DNA of 64,000 nucleotides from Marinobacter sp. ANT_B65 (GCF_002407605.1 NZ_NXGV01000006.1:92791-156790), one strand, 5' to 3'. Counted from the stretch's first letter, positions 44,243-55,291 are shown. Program-made: numbers and translations. Notes: generated by a model from the letters alone, not told the origin.

Positions 44243-44797
44243 CTAGAACGGAATGTCATCATCAAAGTCATCAACCGGCTCAGGCATGCTGCCACCCTGT
44301 GCTGGCTGACCAGGGTTTTGATTATAACCTCCAGCCTGCTGGGGTTGCTGGGGTTGCTGGGGTTGCTGATTATTCTGAGCTGGTGCAGCTGGCGTCGCCT
44401 GCTGCTGAGGACGACCGGCAGGAGCACCTTGATTCATGCCGCCTTCACCACCACGACTGTCCAGCATCTGCATCTGGCCGTTAATATCAACAACCACCTC
44501 GGTTGTGTAAACGTCCTGACCTTCCTTATTCTGCCATTTACGGGTCTGTAGTTTACCCTCGATATAGACCTTGGAACCCTTTCGTAGGTATTGGCCGGCC
44601 ACCTCAGCAATTTTTCCGAACATGACAATCCGATGCCATTCAGTTTTCGGAACCATCTGGCCTGTCTGGCGATCCTTGTAACTCTCATCCGTCGCAAGAG
44701 TCAGATTCACCACTGCATTTCCGTTCGGGGTATAGCGGGTATCCGGGTCCTGCCCGAGATTCCCGATAAGAATAACTTTGTTTACGCCTCGTGCCAT
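44243..44797 (-). CDS. ssb: Single-stranded DNA-binding protein
   Basis: A 184-residue SSB that coats single-stranded DNA as a tetramer during replication, recombination and repair. The OB fold (residues 1-110) begins [20 protein letters not shown] and includes [22 protein letters not shown]. The linker is rich in Gln, Pro and Gly, with a QQP repeat, and the acidic tip DDFDDDIPF binds partner proteins. It lies downstream of an MFS gene and near divergent uvrA, the same order as in Pseudomonas. Confidence 0.96.
   Translation of the reverse strand: MARGVNKVILIGNLGQDPDTRYTPNGNAVVNLTLATDESYKDRQTGQMVPKTEWHRIVMFGKIAEVAGQYLRKGSKVYIEGKLQTRKWQNKEGQDVYTTEVVVDINGQMQMLDSRGGEGGMNQGAPAGRPQQQATPAAPAQNNQQPQQPQQPQQAGGYNQNPGQPAQGGSMPEPVDDFDDDIPF
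44338..44367. repeat. Three tandem 9-base repeats inside ssb
   Basis: CTGGGGTTG is repeated three times with a further partial copy and encodes the repeated Gln-Gln-Pro tract of the SSB linker. Copy number could vary by slipped-strand replication without changing the frame. Confidence 0.85.
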
Positions 44798-44854
44798 GTT
44801 CTGCTCCCGATTCAGTTTTCAGCGACACCCGCTCTCCTTGCGGGCCTCCGGATT

Positions 44855-46225
44855 TCAAGAACTGCTACCCTGTCGGACAAAAGCAAAGTCCGCAAGTAAC
44901 GCCTCATCAAAGTACTCCCGATCCACCTTCAGATAAGCGGTGGCAGCATTCTCAACAATGACTACATCCTGCACGCCCGGCAAGCGGCGCAGACTGCTAT
45001 CAACTTCGTCGTACTTATCGTCGACCATATCCCGCAACTGTACCACGAAACCCGAGAAGTGGCCCGGCGCAGCCATTGTCAAAGCAACCAGTAACCAGAG
45101 TCCGAGAACAGTCACCATAAACCAGACAACACCTTCAGTTCCAACCTGCTGTAACAGGAAGCCGCCAAAGGCGCCTCCCAGAAAAGCACCCATGAACTGT
45201 GAAGTGGAGTAAACACCCATGGCGGTTCCCTTACTTGCGGCCGGCGCCTCCTTACTGATCAGGGACGGCAGGCTGGCTTCCAGTAGATTGAACGCCATAA
45301 AAAAGAAAAACAGCACCACCCACGCGACCGGCAGGCTCCCAGCTATTCCTGAAAGCCCCGCCGTCGCCAGAGTAAGCAAAGCGATAGCACCGCATAAAAC
45401 AGGCTTCATTTTGCGCTTCTTCTCGCCAATGATGATGAATGGCACCATGGCGAAAAATGACGTAATCATCACAGTCAGATAGAACCACCAGTGCGAACCG
45501 CTGGCAAGCCCAAGCTGATCCTGCAACATAGACGGAAACACCAGAAACAATGAGGTCAACACCAGATGCAGTGAAAAAATACCAAAGTCCAGTCGCAGCA
45601 GGCGCTTGTCAGACAGAACCCGCCCCAACATGGCTTTCGCAGGATGCGTGTCAGCGCTTGTTTTATGCTGGTGCGGTGTAGGTACCACGCGACTGACTAT
45701 GAACAAGGCCACTATGGCAAGTACTGCGGTTGCATAGAAAATACCGGACAACCCCCACACTGAGCCCAGCAAAGGCCCCAGAACCAGAGAAACCGAAAAC
45801 GAAAGCCCGATGGAGATACCAACCGTTGCCATGGCCTTGGTTCGCTCTTCCTCTCGGGTCAGGTCACTGAGCAGCGCCATAAGCACACTCGCAACAGCTC
45901 CAGCGCCCTGAAGAATCCGGCCAGCAATAACTACGTATATAGAGTCTGTTGAACCTGCGAGAATACTGCCTGCTGCGAAAAGAATCAGGCCAATATAAAT
46001 CATACGTTTACGGCCAACCCGGTCAGAAAGCAGGCCAAAAGGTATCTGGAGCAGAGCCTGGCTCAGGCCGTATGCACCAATAGCAAAGCCGAGCAGGGCC
46101 GGCGTTGCGCTCTTGAGTTCGCCGCCAAGCAACATAAATACAGGCATGACCATAAACAACCCAAGCATACGGATGGCGTAAACTGATGCCAACGCAGCTA
46201 CGGAGCGTTTTTCCAGGGCGTTCAT
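44855..46225 (-). CDS. MFS transporter with C-terminal soluble extension
   Basis: A 456-residue major facilitator of about 12 membrane helices. The MFS signature is LLSDRVGRKRMIYIG between helices 2 and 3, with LTREEERTKAMATVG in helix 5 region, so it belongs to the drug:H+ antiporter group. From about residue 395 a soluble tail follows (LRDMVDDKYDEVDSSLRRLPGVQDVVIVENAATAYLKVDREYFDEALL), which has a beta-alpha-beta look like a small ferredoxin-like domain. The start at 46225 has GAGGAG 9 bases upstream; the frame continues to 46438, into uvrA. Substrate unknown. Order ssb-MFS/uvrA is conserved in Pseudomonas. Confidence 0.87.
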   Translation of the reverse strand: MNALEKRSVAALASVYAIRMLGLFMVMPVFMLLGGELKSATPALLGFAIGAYGLSQALLQIPFGLLSDRVGRKRMIYIGLILFAAGSILAGSTDSIYVVIAGRILQGAGAVASVLMALLSDLTREEERTKAMATVGISIGLSFSVSLVLGPLLGSVWGLSGIFYATAVLAIVALFIVSRVVPTPHQHKTSADTHPAKAMLGRVLSDKRLLRLDFGIFSLHLVLTSLFLVFPSMLQDQLGLASGSHWWFYLTVMITSFFAMVPFIIIGEKKRKMKPVLCGAIALLTLATAGLSGIAGSLPVAWVVLFFFFMAFNLLEASLPSLISKEAPAASKGTAMGVYSTSQFMGAFLGGAFGGFLLQQVGTEGVVWFMVTVLGLWLLVALTMAAPGHFSGFVVQLRDMVDDKYDEVDSSLRRLPGVQDVVIVENAATAYLKVDREYFDEALLADFAFVRQGSSS

Positions 46226-46323
46226 GGCGATTGGCTCCTCTTCCGGGGTTGAAAGCATGACCCTGCGCAAGAATATATGTTCAACAGGCGGCGCATTGTA
46301 GCAGAAGCTTCCCCAGCGGGGGA

Positions 46324-46375
46324 CAGGTAGAACATTACCTGCATTTTCGCCGTGGCGGGCGTAACACGGTATAAT
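46324..46375 (+). promoter_or_regulatory. uvrA: uvrA promoter region with operator-like palindrome
   Basis: TATAAT at 46370-46375 is a perfect -10 box, 28 bases before the uvrA ATG; no good -35 is seen. Upstream, CAGGTA-N6-TACCTG (46324-46341) is a perfect inverted repeat. It does not fit the LexA consensus CTGT-N8-ACAG, so a different regulator may act, either on uvrA or on the divergent MFS gene. Confidence 0.5.
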
Positions 46376-46402
46376 TTCCGTTTTTTCTCCAAGTGAGGCG
46401 TT

Positions 46403-49237
46403 ATGGATCATATCCAGATCAAAGGGGCACGGACCCACAACCTGAAGAACATAGACCTGGATATACCAAGGGACAAACTGATCGTCATTACCGGCCTGTC
46501 CGGCTCAGGCAAATCATCCCTGGCATTTGACACACTTTATGCCGAAGGGCAAAGGCGCTATGTGGAATCTCTATCCACCTATGCGCGGCAATTTCTTTCC
46601 ATGATGGAAAAACCTGATGTTGATCACATTGAGGGCCTGTCTCCTGCTATTTCCATCGAACAAAAGTCTACCTCTCACAACCCTCGCTCCACCGTGGGAA
46701 CCATCACCGAAATATACGATTACCTTCGGTTATTGTTTGCCCGGGCCGGGGAACCCAGGTGCCCCGATCATGGTCAGCCACTGGAAGCACAGACCGTAAG
46801 TCAAATGGTTGACCAGGTACTGGCCATGCCGGAAAACAGCAAGCTGATGATCCTTGCACCAGTTATCCGGGATCGCAAAGGCGAGCATATCCAGGTCGTG
46901 GAAACCATGCGAAGCCAGGGCTTTATCCGCCTGCGAGTGGATGGCACAGTTTATGACATCGACGACGTGCCTCCGCTCGACAAGAAGCGCAAACACCAGA
47001 TCGACGTGGTTGTTGATCGCTTCAAGGTAAAGCCGGGCCTTGAACAACGACTTGCCGAAAGCTTCGAAACTGCCCTGGGCCTGGCCGACGGCATTGCTCT
47101 GGTCGCCGCGATGGATGGCGAAAAAAACAGCACAGACACAGAGCAAACCTTTTCCGCAAAGTACGCATGTACGCAATGCGGTTATGCCTTGAGCGAACTC
47201 GAACCCAAACTGTTTTCCTTTAATAACCCTGCAGGCGCCTGCCCTACCTGTGATGGCCTGGGTGTTAAACAGTTTTTTGATGCGGATAAAATTGTACAGC
47301 ACCCTGAAGCTACACTCGCAGCCGGAGCTATCAAGGGCTGGGACCGCAGAGCGGTTTATTATTTTCAGATGCTCGGAAGCGTTGCCGAACATTATGACAT
47401 CGACCTCGAAACTCCCTGGGATGAGCTTCCGGAGAGTTTCCGGACAACGCTACTGTTCGGATCCGGAACGGAGGAAATTCCGTTTCGCTACGTGAATTCC
47501 CGCGGCCACACCATGGAGAAGTCACATTCTTTCGAAGGGATTATCCCTAACCTTGAACGGCGCTACCGGGAAACTGATTCCCCAAGCGTTCGCGAGGAGC
47601 TTGCACGCAACCTCAGTACCCAGGCCTGCAAAGATTGCAACGGCTCCCGCCTGCGTCGCAGCGCCCGGCACGTTTTCATCGAAGAAAATAACCTTCCGGA
47701 TCTGACCCACCTCCCTATCGGCGAAGCCTATTCCTACTTTGACAAACTTACACTGCCTGGCCGGCGCGGAGAAATCGCGGAGAAGATTACGAAAGAAGTG
47801 AGACAGCGGCTTCAGTTTTTGGTCAACGTAGGCCTGGAATACCTGACACTGGAACGCAGCGCAGATACGCTTTCCGGCGGAGAAGCCCAGAGAATAAGGC
47901 TGGCTAGTCAGATCGGTGCCGGATTAGTAGGCGTGATGTACATACTGGATGAGCCCTCCATTGGACTTCATCAACGGGACAACGATCGACTGTTGAGCAC
48001 ACTCACTCACCTTCGCGATCTTGGCAATACCGTAATAGTGGTCGAACACGATGAAGACGCTATTCGTGCCGCGGACTATGTTATTGATATCGGCCCCGGC
48101 GCCGGGGTTCATGGCGGGAAGATTATTGCTCAGGGAACGCCGGCACAAATTCTGGAAAACCCTGATTCCCTCACCGGTCAGTATCTCAGCGGCGTTAAAG
48201 AAATTGCTATTCCCAAAAGCAGAAACAAGGGTACAGGTCAAACTCTGACACTCAGCGGAGCTACCGGCAACAATCTTCAGAATGTCACCCTTTCCCTCCC
48301 CCTCGGCGTGATGACCTGTGTGACTGGCGTTTCAGGCTCTGGCAAATCGACACTGATAAACAGCACCCTCTACCCCGTCGCAGCGGCCAAGCTCAACAAG
48401 GCTACCAGCCTGAGCCACTCGCCCTATGAAGCCATGACCGGACTGGACCAGCTGGACAAGGTAATTGATATTGACCAAAGCCCCATAGGCCGGACGCCCC
48501 GTTCAAACCCGGCAACCTACACAGGTCTTTTCACCCCTATACGGGAATTGTTCGCAGGAACACAAGAGGCGCGATCAAGGGGGTACAAGCCCGGGCGCTT
48601 CTCTTTTAATGTCAAAGGTGGTCGCTGCGAAGCATGTCAGGGCGACGGGATGATAAAGGTAGAAATGCACTTCCTTCCGGACGTATACGTCCCCTGCGAT
48701 GTCTGTAAAGCCAAACGCTACAACCGGGAAACCCTGGAAGTACGTTACAAGGGCAAAAACATCAATGAAGTTCTGAGCATGACTGTAGAAGAAGGCCGGG
48801 AATTTTTCGATGCAGTGCCCTTTCTCGCAAGAAAACTACAGACCCTCATCGATGTAGGGCTCTCCTACATTCGCCTGGGACAAAGTGCGGTAACTCTGTC
48901 CGGTGGCGAGGCTCAGCGTGTAAAACTGGCCAAAGAGCTCTCAAAAAGAGACACAGGGAAAACTCTGTACATTCTTGATGAACCCACAACTGGCCTGCAT
49001 TTCTACGATATACAGCAATTACTGAATGTTCTTCAGCGACTGAGAGATCACGGCAACACCATCGTGGTAATCGAGCATAACCTCGATGTTATAAAAACAG
49101 CTGACTGGGTTATAGACCTGGGGCCGGAGGGTGGCTCTGGCGGGGGAAAAATTATCGCAGAAGGAACACCTGAACAAGTGGCGGCCAATCCTGTATCACA
49201 TACCGGCCGCTACCTGAAGCAAATGCTACCCATCTGA
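46403..49237 (+). CDS. uvrA: Excinuclease ABC subunit A
   Basis: A 944-residue ABC-type ATPase that scans DNA for damage with UvrB in nucleotide excision repair. Two ABC modules are visible: Walker [17 protein letters not shown] at residue 31 and [16 protein letters not shown] near residue 641, with signature motifs [16 protein letters not shown] and [15 protein letters not shown]. Zinc-binding cysteines occur in [13 protein letters not shown] to CPTCDGLG and in [14 protein letters not shown] to CDVCKAKRY. Length matches E. coli (940). Confidence 0.97.
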   Translation: MDHIQIKGARTHNLKNIDLDIPRDKLIVITGLSGSGKSSLAFDTLYAEGQRRYVESLSTYARQFLSMMEKPDVDHIEGLSPAISIEQKSTSHNPRSTVGTITEIYDYLRLLFARAGEPRCPDHGQPLEAQTVSQMVDQVLAMPENSKLMILAPVIRDRKGEHIQVVETMRSQGFIRLRVDGTVYDIDDVPPLDKKRKHQIDVVVDRFKVKPGLEQRLAESFETALGLADGIALVAAMDGEKNSTDTEQTFSAKYACTQCGYALSELEPKLFSFNNPAGACPTCDGLGVKQFFDADKIVQHPEATLAAGAIKGWDRRAVYYFQMLGSVAEHYDIDLETPWDELPESFRTTLLFGSGTEEIPFRYVNSRGHTMEKSHSFEGIIPNLERRYRETDSPSVREELARNLSTQACKDCNGSRLRRSARHVFIEENNLPDLTHLPIGEAYSYFDKLTLPGRRGEIAEKITKEVRQRLQFLVNVGLEYLTLERSADTLSGGEAQRIRLASQIGAGLVGVMYILDEPSIGLHQRDNDRLLSTLTHLRDLGNTVIVVEHDEDAIRAADYVIDIGPGAGVHGGKIIAQGTPAQILENPDSLTGQYLSGVKEIAIPKSRNKGTGQTLTLSGATGNNLQNVTLSLPLGVMTCVTGVSGSGKSTLINSTLYPVAAAKLNKATSLSHSPYEAMTGLDQLDKVIDIDQSPIGRTPRSNPATYTGLFTPIRELFAGTQEARSRGYKPGRFSFNVKGGRCEACQGDGMIKVEMHFLPDVYVPCDVCKAKRYNRETLEVRYKGKNINEVLSMTVEEGREFFDAVPFLARKLQTLIDVGLSYIRLGQSAVTLSGGEAQRVKLAKELSKRDTGKTLYILDEPTTGLHFYDIQQLLNVLQRLRDHGNTIVVIEHNLDVIKTADWVIDLGPEGGSGGGKIIAEGTPEQVAANPVSHTGRYLKQMLPI

Positions 49238-49243
49238 AGGACA

Positions 49244-49280
49244 CAAAAAAACCGGAGGCGTTACCGGCTCCGGTTTTTTT
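49244..49280. terminator. Bidirectional rho-independent terminator between uvrA and rplQ
   Basis: AAAAAAACCGGAG, 10-base loop, CTCCGGTTTTTTT: the stem has A-runs on one side and T-runs on the other, so it works in both directions, ending uvrA and the alpha operon. Confidence 0.92.
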
Positions 49281-49295
49281 AACGATGCAACGATT

Positions 49296-49694
49296 TTACT
49301 CGTCGCCTTCGTCCACTTCTTCCGCTTCGATATCCAACGGACGACCTACCAGTTCAACAAATGCCATAGGAGCATTGTCACCAGCACGGAAGCCACACTT
49401 CAAAATACGAAGGTAACCACCCGGGCGTTCGTTGTAGCGAGGGCCAAGCTCATCAAACAGCTTGGCAACCGCTGCGTCGTCGCGCAGGCGAGAAAACGCC
49501 AGACGACGATTCGCAACCGAATCTTTCTTGGCGAGCGTGATCAAAGGCTCAGCTACCCGACGAAGCTCTTTGGCTTTCGGCAGCGTTGTTTTAATCAGCT
49601 CATGACCAACCAGTGACGCAGTCATGTTACGAAACATGGCCTTGCGATGCGCACTGGTCCTGCTGAACTTACGACCACTCTTACGATGACGCAT
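49296..49694 (-). CDS. rplQ: 50S ribosomal protein L17
   Basis: A 132-residue L17 of the 50S subunit near the exit tunnel. [23 protein letters not shown] at the N terminus is the family signature, and [23 protein letters not shown] is near the end. The acidic tail [10 protein letters not shown] is a little longer than in E. coli. Last gene of the alpha operon. Confidence 0.97.
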   Translation of the reverse strand: MRHRKSGRKFSRTSAHRKAMFRNMTASLVGHELIKTTLPKAKELRRVAEPLITLAKKDSVANRRLAFSRLRDDAAVAKLFDELGPRYNERPGGYLRILKCGFRAGDNAPMAFVELVGRPLDIEAEEVDEGDE

Positions 49695-49727
49695 TGCTCT
49701 GATTCCTTACCTTAAACTAATCGGCAA

Positions 49728-50732
49728 TCAACCGCCCAAAACCCGGTCGTCGCCACGAAGGCTAGCCGGCGGCCAGTTATCAAGACGCATACCCAGAGAC
49801 AAACCACGGGACGCCAAAACGTCCTTGATCTCGGTGAGCGACTTCTTACCAAGGTTAGGCGTCTTCAACAGCTCAACTTCTGTGCGCTGGATAAGATCGC
49901 CGATGTAGTAAATATTTTCAGCCTTCAAGCAGTTAGCTGAACGCACTGTTAACTCGAGATCATCAACAGGACGCAGGAGAATAGGATCAATTTCTTCCTC
50001 TTCTTCAACACGCTCTGGCTCTTTCTCATGATCAAAGTCAACAAATACCGCTAGTTGCTGCTGGAGGATGGTGGCTGCCCGGCGAATTGCTTCTTCCGGA
50101 TCAATAGTGCCATTAGTCTCCAGATCAATAACCAGCTTGTCCAGGTCGGTGCGCTGCTCAACCCGTGCACTTTCCACGGAGTAGGCGACACGACGAACCG
50201 GGCTAAAGGTTGCGTCCAACTGCAGACGTCCGATTGCACGGGTTTCATCTTCATCGAGACCGCGCTGGTCAGCTGGCTCATAGCCACGACCGCGCGCCAC
50301 ACGCAAGCGCATGTTCACTTCACCCTTTTCACTCAGATGACAAATCACGTGATCCGGGTTAGAGATCTCAACATCATGATCCAGCTTGATATCACCGGCT
50401 GTAACGACGCCCGGACCTTTCTTGCTAAGCGTAAGCTCAGTGTCGTCCCGACCGTTCATCTTTACCGCGACGCCCTTGAGATTAAGAAGAATCTCAATAA
50501 CGTCTTCCTGGACACCCTCGATTGCGCTGTACTCGTGCAAGACACCGTCAATCTGCGCTTCTGTCACGGCGCAGCCCGGCATCGAAGACAAGAGAATTCG
50601 ACGCAACGCGCTTCCCAAAGTGTGGCCAAAGCCTCTTTCCAGAGGCTCAAGCGTCACCTTAGCGCGCGTAGCACCAGATTCCTTCACGTCAATGGTACGA
50701 GGTGTCAATAACTCTTGTACTGAACGCTGCAT
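49728..50732 (-). CDS. rpoA: DNA-directed RNA polymerase alpha subunit
   Basis: A 334-residue alpha subunit that nucleates RNA polymerase assembly. The N-terminal domain (to about 235) has [26 protein letters not shown]. An acidic linker ([16 protein letters not shown]) leads to the C-terminal domain that binds UP elements and activators ([25 protein letters not shown]). It lies between rpsD and rplQ. Confidence 0.97.
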   Translation of the reverse strand: MQRSVQELLTPRTIDVKESGATRAKVTLEPLERGFGHTLGSALRRILLSSMPGCAVTEAQIDGVLHEYSAIEGVQEDVIEILLNLKGVAVKMNGRDDTELTLSKKGPGVVTAGDIKLDHDVEISNPDHVICHLSEKGEVNMRLRVARGRGYEPADQRGLDEDETRAIGRLQLDATFSPVRRVAYSVESARVEQRTDLDKLVIDLETNGTIDPEEAIRRAATILQQQLAVFVDFDHEKEPERVEEEEEIDPILLRPVDDLELTVRSANCLKAENIYYIGDLIQRTEVELLKTPNLGKKSLTEIKDVLASRGLSLGMRLDNWPPASLRGDDRVLGG

Positions 50733-50767
50733 AGACGCCCCTATCTACTATCGTTGCTAACAGGGCT

Positions 50768-51388
50768 TTACTTGGAGTAAAGCTCGACGATGAGGTTCTC
50801 GTTGATGTCGGCCGGCAACTCAGTACGCTCAGGTACTGTTTTGTAAACGCCGGACATCTTAGTGGCGTCGACCTCTACCCAGCTCACCGGTGCACGGCTA
50901 GAAGACAGATCCAACGCGCCTTTAACACGCAGTTGATTTCTGGCCTTTTCGCGCACGCTCACAACATCACCTGGCTTGACTTTGTAGGAAGCAATATTCA
51001 CTACCTTGTCATTCACCAGGATCGCTTTGTGAGAGACGAGCTGACGGGACTCAGCACGGGTCGAACCAAAACCCATGCGATATACAACGTTATCAAGGCG
51101 AGCTTCCAGAAGTTGCAGCAGATTTTCACCTGTAGCACCCTTCAGACGAGCGGCCTCTTTATAGTAGTTGCGGAATTGCTTTTCAAGAACGCCATAAATA
51201 CGACGGACTTTCTGTTTTTCACGAAGCTGTACGCCATACTCGGACAGACGACCGCGACGCGCGCCGTGCATACCCGGCGGGGTCTCGATGTTGCACTTTG
51301 AATCCAGCGCGCGAACACCGCTCTTCAGAAAAAGATCTGTCCCTTCACGACGAGACAGCTTGCACTTCGGGCCTATATAACGAGCCAT
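50768..51388 (-). CDS. rpsD: 30S ribosomal protein S4
   Basis: A 206-residue S4, a primary binder of 16S rRNA and the autogenous repressor of the alpha operon in E. coli. [24 protein letters not shown] and [28 protein letters not shown] are diagnostic. It carries Cys9 and Cys32 but no full zinc knuckle. Confidence 0.97.
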   Translation of the reverse strand: MARYIGPKCKLSRREGTDLFLKSGVRALDSKCNIETPPGMHGARRGRLSEYGVQLREKQKVRRIYGVLEKQFRNYYKEAARLKGATGENLLQLLEARLDNVVYRMGFGSTRAESRQLVSHKAILVNDKVVNIASYKVKPGDVVSVREKARNQLRVKGALDLSSSRAPVSWVEVDATKMSGVYKTVPERTELPADINENLIVELYSK

Positions 51389-51406
51389 ATTTCACTGTCT
51401 CCTGTG

Positions 51407-51796
51407 TTAGACGCGGCGCTTTTTGGGCGGACGACAGCCGTTATGAGGAATCGGCGTCACATCTGTGATGTTCGTGATTTTGTAGCCGCACGAATTTAAC
51501 GCGCGAACTGCAGACTCACGTCCGGGCCCGGGTCCTTTAACCTCTACGTCCAGGTTTTTAAGGCCGTATTCAGCAGCCGCGTTACCGGCTCTTTCAGCTG
51601 CTACCTGCGCAGCAAAAGGTGTGCTTTTACGTGACCCGCGAAAACCAGAACCACCGGAGGTGGCCCAGGACAGGACGTTGCCCTGACGGTCTGAAATGGT
51701 CACGATAGTGTTGTTGAAGGACGCGTGAATGTGCGCGACGCCATCAACAACTGTCTTTTTCACCTTTTTACGGGTACGTGTACCTGGCTTTGCCAT
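51407..51796 (-). CDS. rpsK: 30S ribosomal protein S11
   Basis: A 129-residue S11 of the 30S platform. [29 protein letters not shown] and the C-terminal [19 protein letters not shown] are the family signatures. It follows rpsM by 13 bases. Confidence 0.97.
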   Translation of the reverse strand: MAKPGTRTRKKVKKTVVDGVAHIHASFNNTIVTISDRQGNVLSWATSGGSGFRGSRKSTPFAAQVAAERAGNAAAEYGLKNLDVEVKGPGPGRESAVRALNSCGYKITNITDVTPIPHNGCRPPKKRRV

Positions 51797-51809
51797 GTTT
51801 GCCTACCTG

Positions 51810-52166
51810 TTACTTACGAATAGGTTTGCGTGGACCTTTACGGGTGCGTGCGTTGGTCTTTGTGCGCTGACCACGGACTGGTAGTCCATGACGGTGACGC
51901 AGACCACGGTGACATCCGAGATCCTTCAAACGCTTGATGTTCATCTGTACTTCACGACGCAGATCGCCTTCAACGATAGCTTTACCCACTTCAGTACGAA
52001 GTGACTCAAGCTGCTCGTCGGACAGGTCTTTGACCTTGACGTCCGGCTTAACGCCGGTTGCATCGCAAAGCTTTTGGGCCGTTGTCTTGCCAACACCAAA
52101 AATGTAGGTGAGCGAGATAACAGCATGTTTGTGATCGGGTATATTGACACCGGCTATACGTGCCAT
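51810..52166 (-). CDS. rpsM: 30S ribosomal protein S13
   Basis: A 118-residue S13 of the 30S head. [26 protein letters not shown] and [28 protein letters not shown] identify it. First gene of the alpha operon, with a good promoter 60-90 bases upstream. Confidence 0.97.
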   Translation of the reverse strand: MARIAGVNIPDHKHAVISLTYIFGVGKTTAQKLCDATGVKPDVKVKDLSDEQLESLRTEVGKAIVEGDLRREVQMNIKRLKDLGCHRGLRHRHGLPVRGQRTKTNARTRKGPRKPIRK

Positions 52167-52229
52167 CCAAATTACTCCGCGTTCAAAGCTTTGCTGTGTG
52201 AATTTTCCGCCTTTATAAAAGGGCGCGAA

Positions 52230-52265
52230 ATAATAGCGCCTGACCCGCTACCGAGTCAAGCGCTA
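52230..52265 (-). promoter_or_regulatory. Alpha-operon (rpsM) promoter overlapped by an inverted repeat
   Basis: On the minus strand TTGACT (52259-52254) and TATTAT (52235-52230) with 18-base spacing form a strong sigma-70 promoter. Transcription would start near 52223, about 57 bases before rpsM. TAGCGC-x-TGAC and GTCA-x-GCGCTA (52234-52244 and 52255-52265) form an inverted repeat over the same bases, which could be an operator or an end signal for the upstream secY-rpmJ transcript. Confidence 0.78.
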
Positions 52266-52308
52266 TCATTAATACCCCTTTAACAGTCCAGGATGCTTCC
52301 CGAAGGAA

Positions 52309-52422
52309 TCAGCCCTGGCGCTGCTTATGGCGAGGCTCCGAGCAAATGACTCTTACTGAGCCATTGCGACGAATTACTTTGCAGTTACGGCAAATTTTCT
52401 TTACCGAAGCGCGTACTTTCAT
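52309..52422 (-). CDS. rpmJ: 50S ribosomal protein L36
   Basis: A 37-residue L36, too short for a standard open-frame search, read from ATG at 52422. It starts [19 protein letters not shown] and ends [11 protein letters not shown]. Cys11, Cys14, Cys27 and His32 make the zinc-binding form of the protein. It lies 30 bases after secY, as usual. Confidence 0.96.
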   Translation of the reverse strand: MKVRASVKKICRNCKVIRRNGSVRVICSEPRHKQRQG

Positions 52423-52452
52423 TGTCGACTCCAGTTTTCAAGGGGAACGGGA

Positions 52453-53775
52453 TTAACCGTTCCGACTATAGCCCTTGAGATTGGATTTCTTCATCAGTGA
52501 TTCATACTGATGAGACATCAGGTGCGACTGTACCTGGGCCATGAAATCCATCACCACGACTACAACAATCAGCAGTGAGGTGCCTCCCAAATAGAAGGGC
52601 ACATTCCCGGCAACCATCAGAAACTGAGGAAACAGGGAGACTGCTGCAATGTACATTGCACCGAACAATGTCAGACGGGTCAGCACGCCATCAATATACT
52701 TGGCAGTCTGATCGCCCGGACGGATGCCCGGAATAAACGCTCCAGAGCGCTTGAGGTTATCCGCAACTTCTTTCGGGTTGTACATCAACGCTGTATAGAA
52801 GAAGCAAAAGAATACGACTGCTGCTGCAAACAGGATAATGTACAACGGCTGGCTTGGAGCCAAAGCCTGAGAAACGTCGCTGAGCCATTCCATGCCTTCG
52901 CCCTGCCCAAACCACTGCCCCAGCGACGCCGGGAACAACAGAATAGAAGAAGCAAAGATAGGTGGTATCACCCCGGCCATATTCACCTTTAACGGTAAAT
53001 GGCTGGACTGCTGGGCGAAAACCTGACGCCCTTGCTGGCGCTTGGCGTAGTTAATAGTCAGACGACGCTGACCACGCTCCATGAAAACCACGAAACCAAC
53101 TACGGCAATTGCAAGAATGCCAATACCCAGAACAACCAACAAGCTCATTTCACCATTTCGAGCCTGCTCGAGCGTCTGACCAATCGCTCCGGGAAGTCCC
53201 GCAACAATACCGGCGAAGATCAGGAGAGAGATACCGTTTCCGACACCCCGCTCGGTAATCTGCTCACCCAGCCACATCATAAAGACTGCACCGCTAACGA
53301 AGGATACAACGGCCACAAAGTGAAAGCTGTAACTATCGTTGAAGGTTACACCCTGCGATGCCAACCCGACAGAGATACCAAAACCCTGAACCAACGCCAG
53401 GATAACCGTACCGTACCGAGTATACTGGCTGATCTTGCGACGCCCAGCCTCTCCCTCTTTTTTCAGCTGCTCAAGCTGCGGACTTACCGCAGTCATGAGC
53501 TGCATGATAATCGAGGCCGAAATATACGGCATAATACCGAGAGCGAAGATACTCATGCGCTCGAGCGCACCACCTGAGAACATGTTGAACATACTCAGGA
53601 TAGTGCCCTGATTCTGCTCAAACAGTGCTGCCAGCCGGTCGGGATTTATACCTGGCACCGGAATGTGTGCACCTATCCGGTACACCAACAATGCCAGGAA
53701 AACAAACCAGAGCCGTGATTTCAGCTCTGCCAGTCCTTTTCCCGCGCCCGCAGGCAATGATGCGTTCTTGGCCAT
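52453..53775 (-). CDS. secY: Protein translocase subunit SecY
   Basis: A 440-residue ten-helix inner-membrane protein, the channel of the Sec translocon. Signatures are [12 protein letters not shown] near the N terminus, [16 protein letters not shown] and [21 protein letters not shown]. The last residues [15 protein letters not shown] match the cytoplasmic tail. It lies between rplO and rpmJ in the spc operon. Confidence 0.97.
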   Translation of the reverse strand: MAKNASLPAGAGKGLAELKSRLWFVFLALLVYRIGAHIPVPGINPDRLAALFEQNQGTILSMFNMFSGGALERMSIFALGIMPYISASIIMQLMTAVSPQLEQLKKEGEAGRRKISQYTRYGTVILALVQGFGISVGLASQGVTFNDSYSFHFVAVVSFVSGAVFMMWLGEQITERGVGNGISLLIFAGIVAGLPGAIGQTLEQARNGEMSLLVVLGIGILAIAVVGFVVFMERGQRRLTINYAKRQQGRQVFAQQSSHLPLKVNMAGVIPPIFASSILLFPASLGQWFGQGEGMEWLSDVSQALAPSQPLYIILFAAAVVFFCFFYTALMYNPKEVADNLKRSGAFIPGIRPGDQTAKYIDGVLTRLTLFGAMYIAAVSLFPQFLMVAGNVPFYLGGTSLLIVVVVVMDFMAQVQSHLMSHQYESLMKKSNLKGYSRNG

Positions 53776-53792
53776 TTAGTCCTCGACTCGCC

Positions 53793-54227
53793 TTAGTCTT
53801 CGACTTTACCACCCGCGGCAGAAATTGCCTCGCGCGCGCCTTTGGTTACCCGAAGTCCTTTCACGGTCACTGCTCGGTCAAGTTCACCGGACAGAATAAC
53901 CTTGGCTTCGCGAATTTCCTCACGGATGATGTCGGCCTTTTTGAGGGCGGCAAGATCCACAACATCGCCTTCAACCTTCGCCAGTTCATTAAGGCGAATT
54001 TCAGCAACGTAACGCTGCTGACGTGAAGTGAAACCGAACTTCGGCAGACGGCGAGCCAGAGGCTGCTGACCACCCTCGAATCCAGGTGCAACACTGCCAC
54101 CGGAACGAGCTTTCAGACCTTTATGACCGCGACCACCGGTTTTACCGAGACCGCTTCCGATACCACGACCTACTCGCCTTGCGGCGGGACGTGAACCGGG
54201 TTCCGGACTAAGTTCGTTCAGACGCAT
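53793..54227 (-). CDS. rplO: 50S ribosomal protein L15
   Basis: A 144-residue L15. It starts [30 protein letters not shown], rich in Gly and basic residues as usual. The ATG at 54227 has GAGGAG 7 bases upstream; the open frame runs 5 codons further into rpmD. Confidence 0.96.
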   Translation of the reverse strand: MRLNELSPEPGSRPAARRVGRGIGSGLGKTGGRGHKGLKARSGGSVAPGFEGGQQPLARRLPKFGFTSRQQRYVAEIRLNELAKVEGDVVDLAALKKADIIREEIREAKVILSGELDRAVTVKGLRVTKGAREAISAAGGKVED

Positions 54228-54228
54228 C

Positions 54229-54417
54229 TTAGTTCTCCTCAACCCGAACCAGGTAATCTACCCGGTTGATCATGCCGCGAATAGAAGGTGTATCTTCCAC
54301 TTCGACGGTGTGACCGATTTTACGAAGACCCAAGCCCTTTACACACAATTTGTGTTTCGGCTGACAGCCAATCGGGCTTCGGGTCAGAGTTACTTTGATC
54401 GTTTTTGCGTTCGCCAT
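54229..54417 (-). CDS. rpmD: 50S ribosomal protein L30
   Basis: A 62-residue L30 beginning [36 protein letters not shown], the standard family pattern. The start at 54417 is chosen by length; the open frame continues upstream 16 codons into rpsE. Confidence 0.96.
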   Translation of the reverse strand: MANAKTIKVTLTRSPIGCQPKHKLCVKGLGLRKIGHTVEVEDTPSIRGMINRVDYLVRVEEN

Positions 54418-54421
54418 GACT

Positions 54422-54922
54422 TCAACCCAGAATCTCTTCGACGGATTTACCGCGCTTGGCTGCAATATCTTCAGGCGCCTGAGTGGCCTGAAGACCCTTG
54501 ATGGTGGAACGTACCACGTTCACCGGGTTGGTAGACCCGTAACACTTGGACAGTACGTTCTGAACACCTGCAACCTCAAGCACTGCACGCATCGCACCAC
54601 CGGCGATGATACCTGTACCTTCTGAAGCCGGCTGCATATACACCTTGGAGCCACCATGCTGGGCCCGTACAGCATACTGCAGAGTCGTACCATCCAGCGG
54701 TACATCTACCATATTCTTGCGTGCAGCTTCCATTGACTTCTGGATAGCGACCGGCACTTCACGTGCCTTGCCGCGACCGAAGCCAACGCGCCCTTTCCCG
54801 TCACCAACAACGCTCAGTGCGGTAAACGCGAAAACGCGACCACCTTTGACCACCTTAGCGACGCGATTCACCTGAACCAGCTTTTCCTGGAGCTCAGGCG
54901 CCTTCTGATCGTTAACGCTCAT
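54422..54922 (-). CDS. rpsE: 30S ribosomal protein S5
   Basis: A 166-residue S5 involved in decoding accuracy. [34 protein letters not shown] and [19 protein letters not shown] are diagnostic. The ATG at 54922 sits 3 codons inside a GTG-initiated frame and has GAGGTGGAG upstream. Confidence 0.96.
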   Translation of the reverse strand: MSVNDQKAPELQEKLVQVNRVAKVVKGGRVFAFTALSVVGDGKGRVGFGRGKAREVPVAIQKSMEAARKNMVDVPLDGTTLQYAVRAQHGGSKVYMQPASEGTGIIAGGAMRAVLEVAGVQNVLSKCYGSTNPVNVVRSTIKGLQATQAPEDIAAKRGKSVEEILG

Positions 54923-54934
54923 CTTCTCCACCTC

Positions 54935-55282
54935 TTAGAATTGCAAGCCAGCTTCACGAGCTGCATCGGCAAGAGCCTGTACACGCCCGTGATAACGGTA
55001 ACCGGAGCGGTCAAATGCGACCCGCTCAACACCTGCTGCCTTGGCACGCTCAGCGATCAGCTGACCAACCTTTTTAGCAGCGTCCACGTTACCGGTTGCA
55101 CCCTGGCGCAATTCCTTATCCAACGTGGAGGCAGTGGCAATTACTTTGCTGCCATCTGCGGATGTAACCTGGGCGTACATGTGACGCGGGGTGCGATGAA
55201 CGCACAAACGTGTCGAGCCCAGCTCACGGATCTTCATGCGCACTTTGCGTGCGCGACGCAATCTTTCGTTATTCGCGCTCAT
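54935..55282 (-). CDS. rplR: 50S ribosomal protein L18
   Basis: A 115-residue L18 that brings 5S rRNA into the large subunit. [31 protein letters not shown] and the C-terminal [26 protein letters not shown] are typical. Confidence 0.97.
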   Translation of the reverse strand: MSANNERLRRARKVRMKIRELGSTRLCVHRTPRHMYAQVTSADGSKVIATASTLDKELRQGATGNVDAAKKVGQLIAERAKAAGVERVAFDRSGYRYHGRVQALADAAREAGLQF

Positions 55283-55291
55283 AGTCCCGCC

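Noticed and set aside
44338-44367. Possible CRISPR-like repeat
   Set aside because: Only three 9-base units with no spacers, inside the ssb coding sequence.
46226-46402. LexA (SOS) box upstream of uvrA
   Set aside because: No CTGT-N8-ACAG was found; the palindrome present has the opposite order of half sites.
46258-46438. Longer N terminus for the MFS transporter
   Set aside because: It would run into divergent uvrA and its promoter; the internal ATG at 46225 has a good ribosome binding site and matches the family start.
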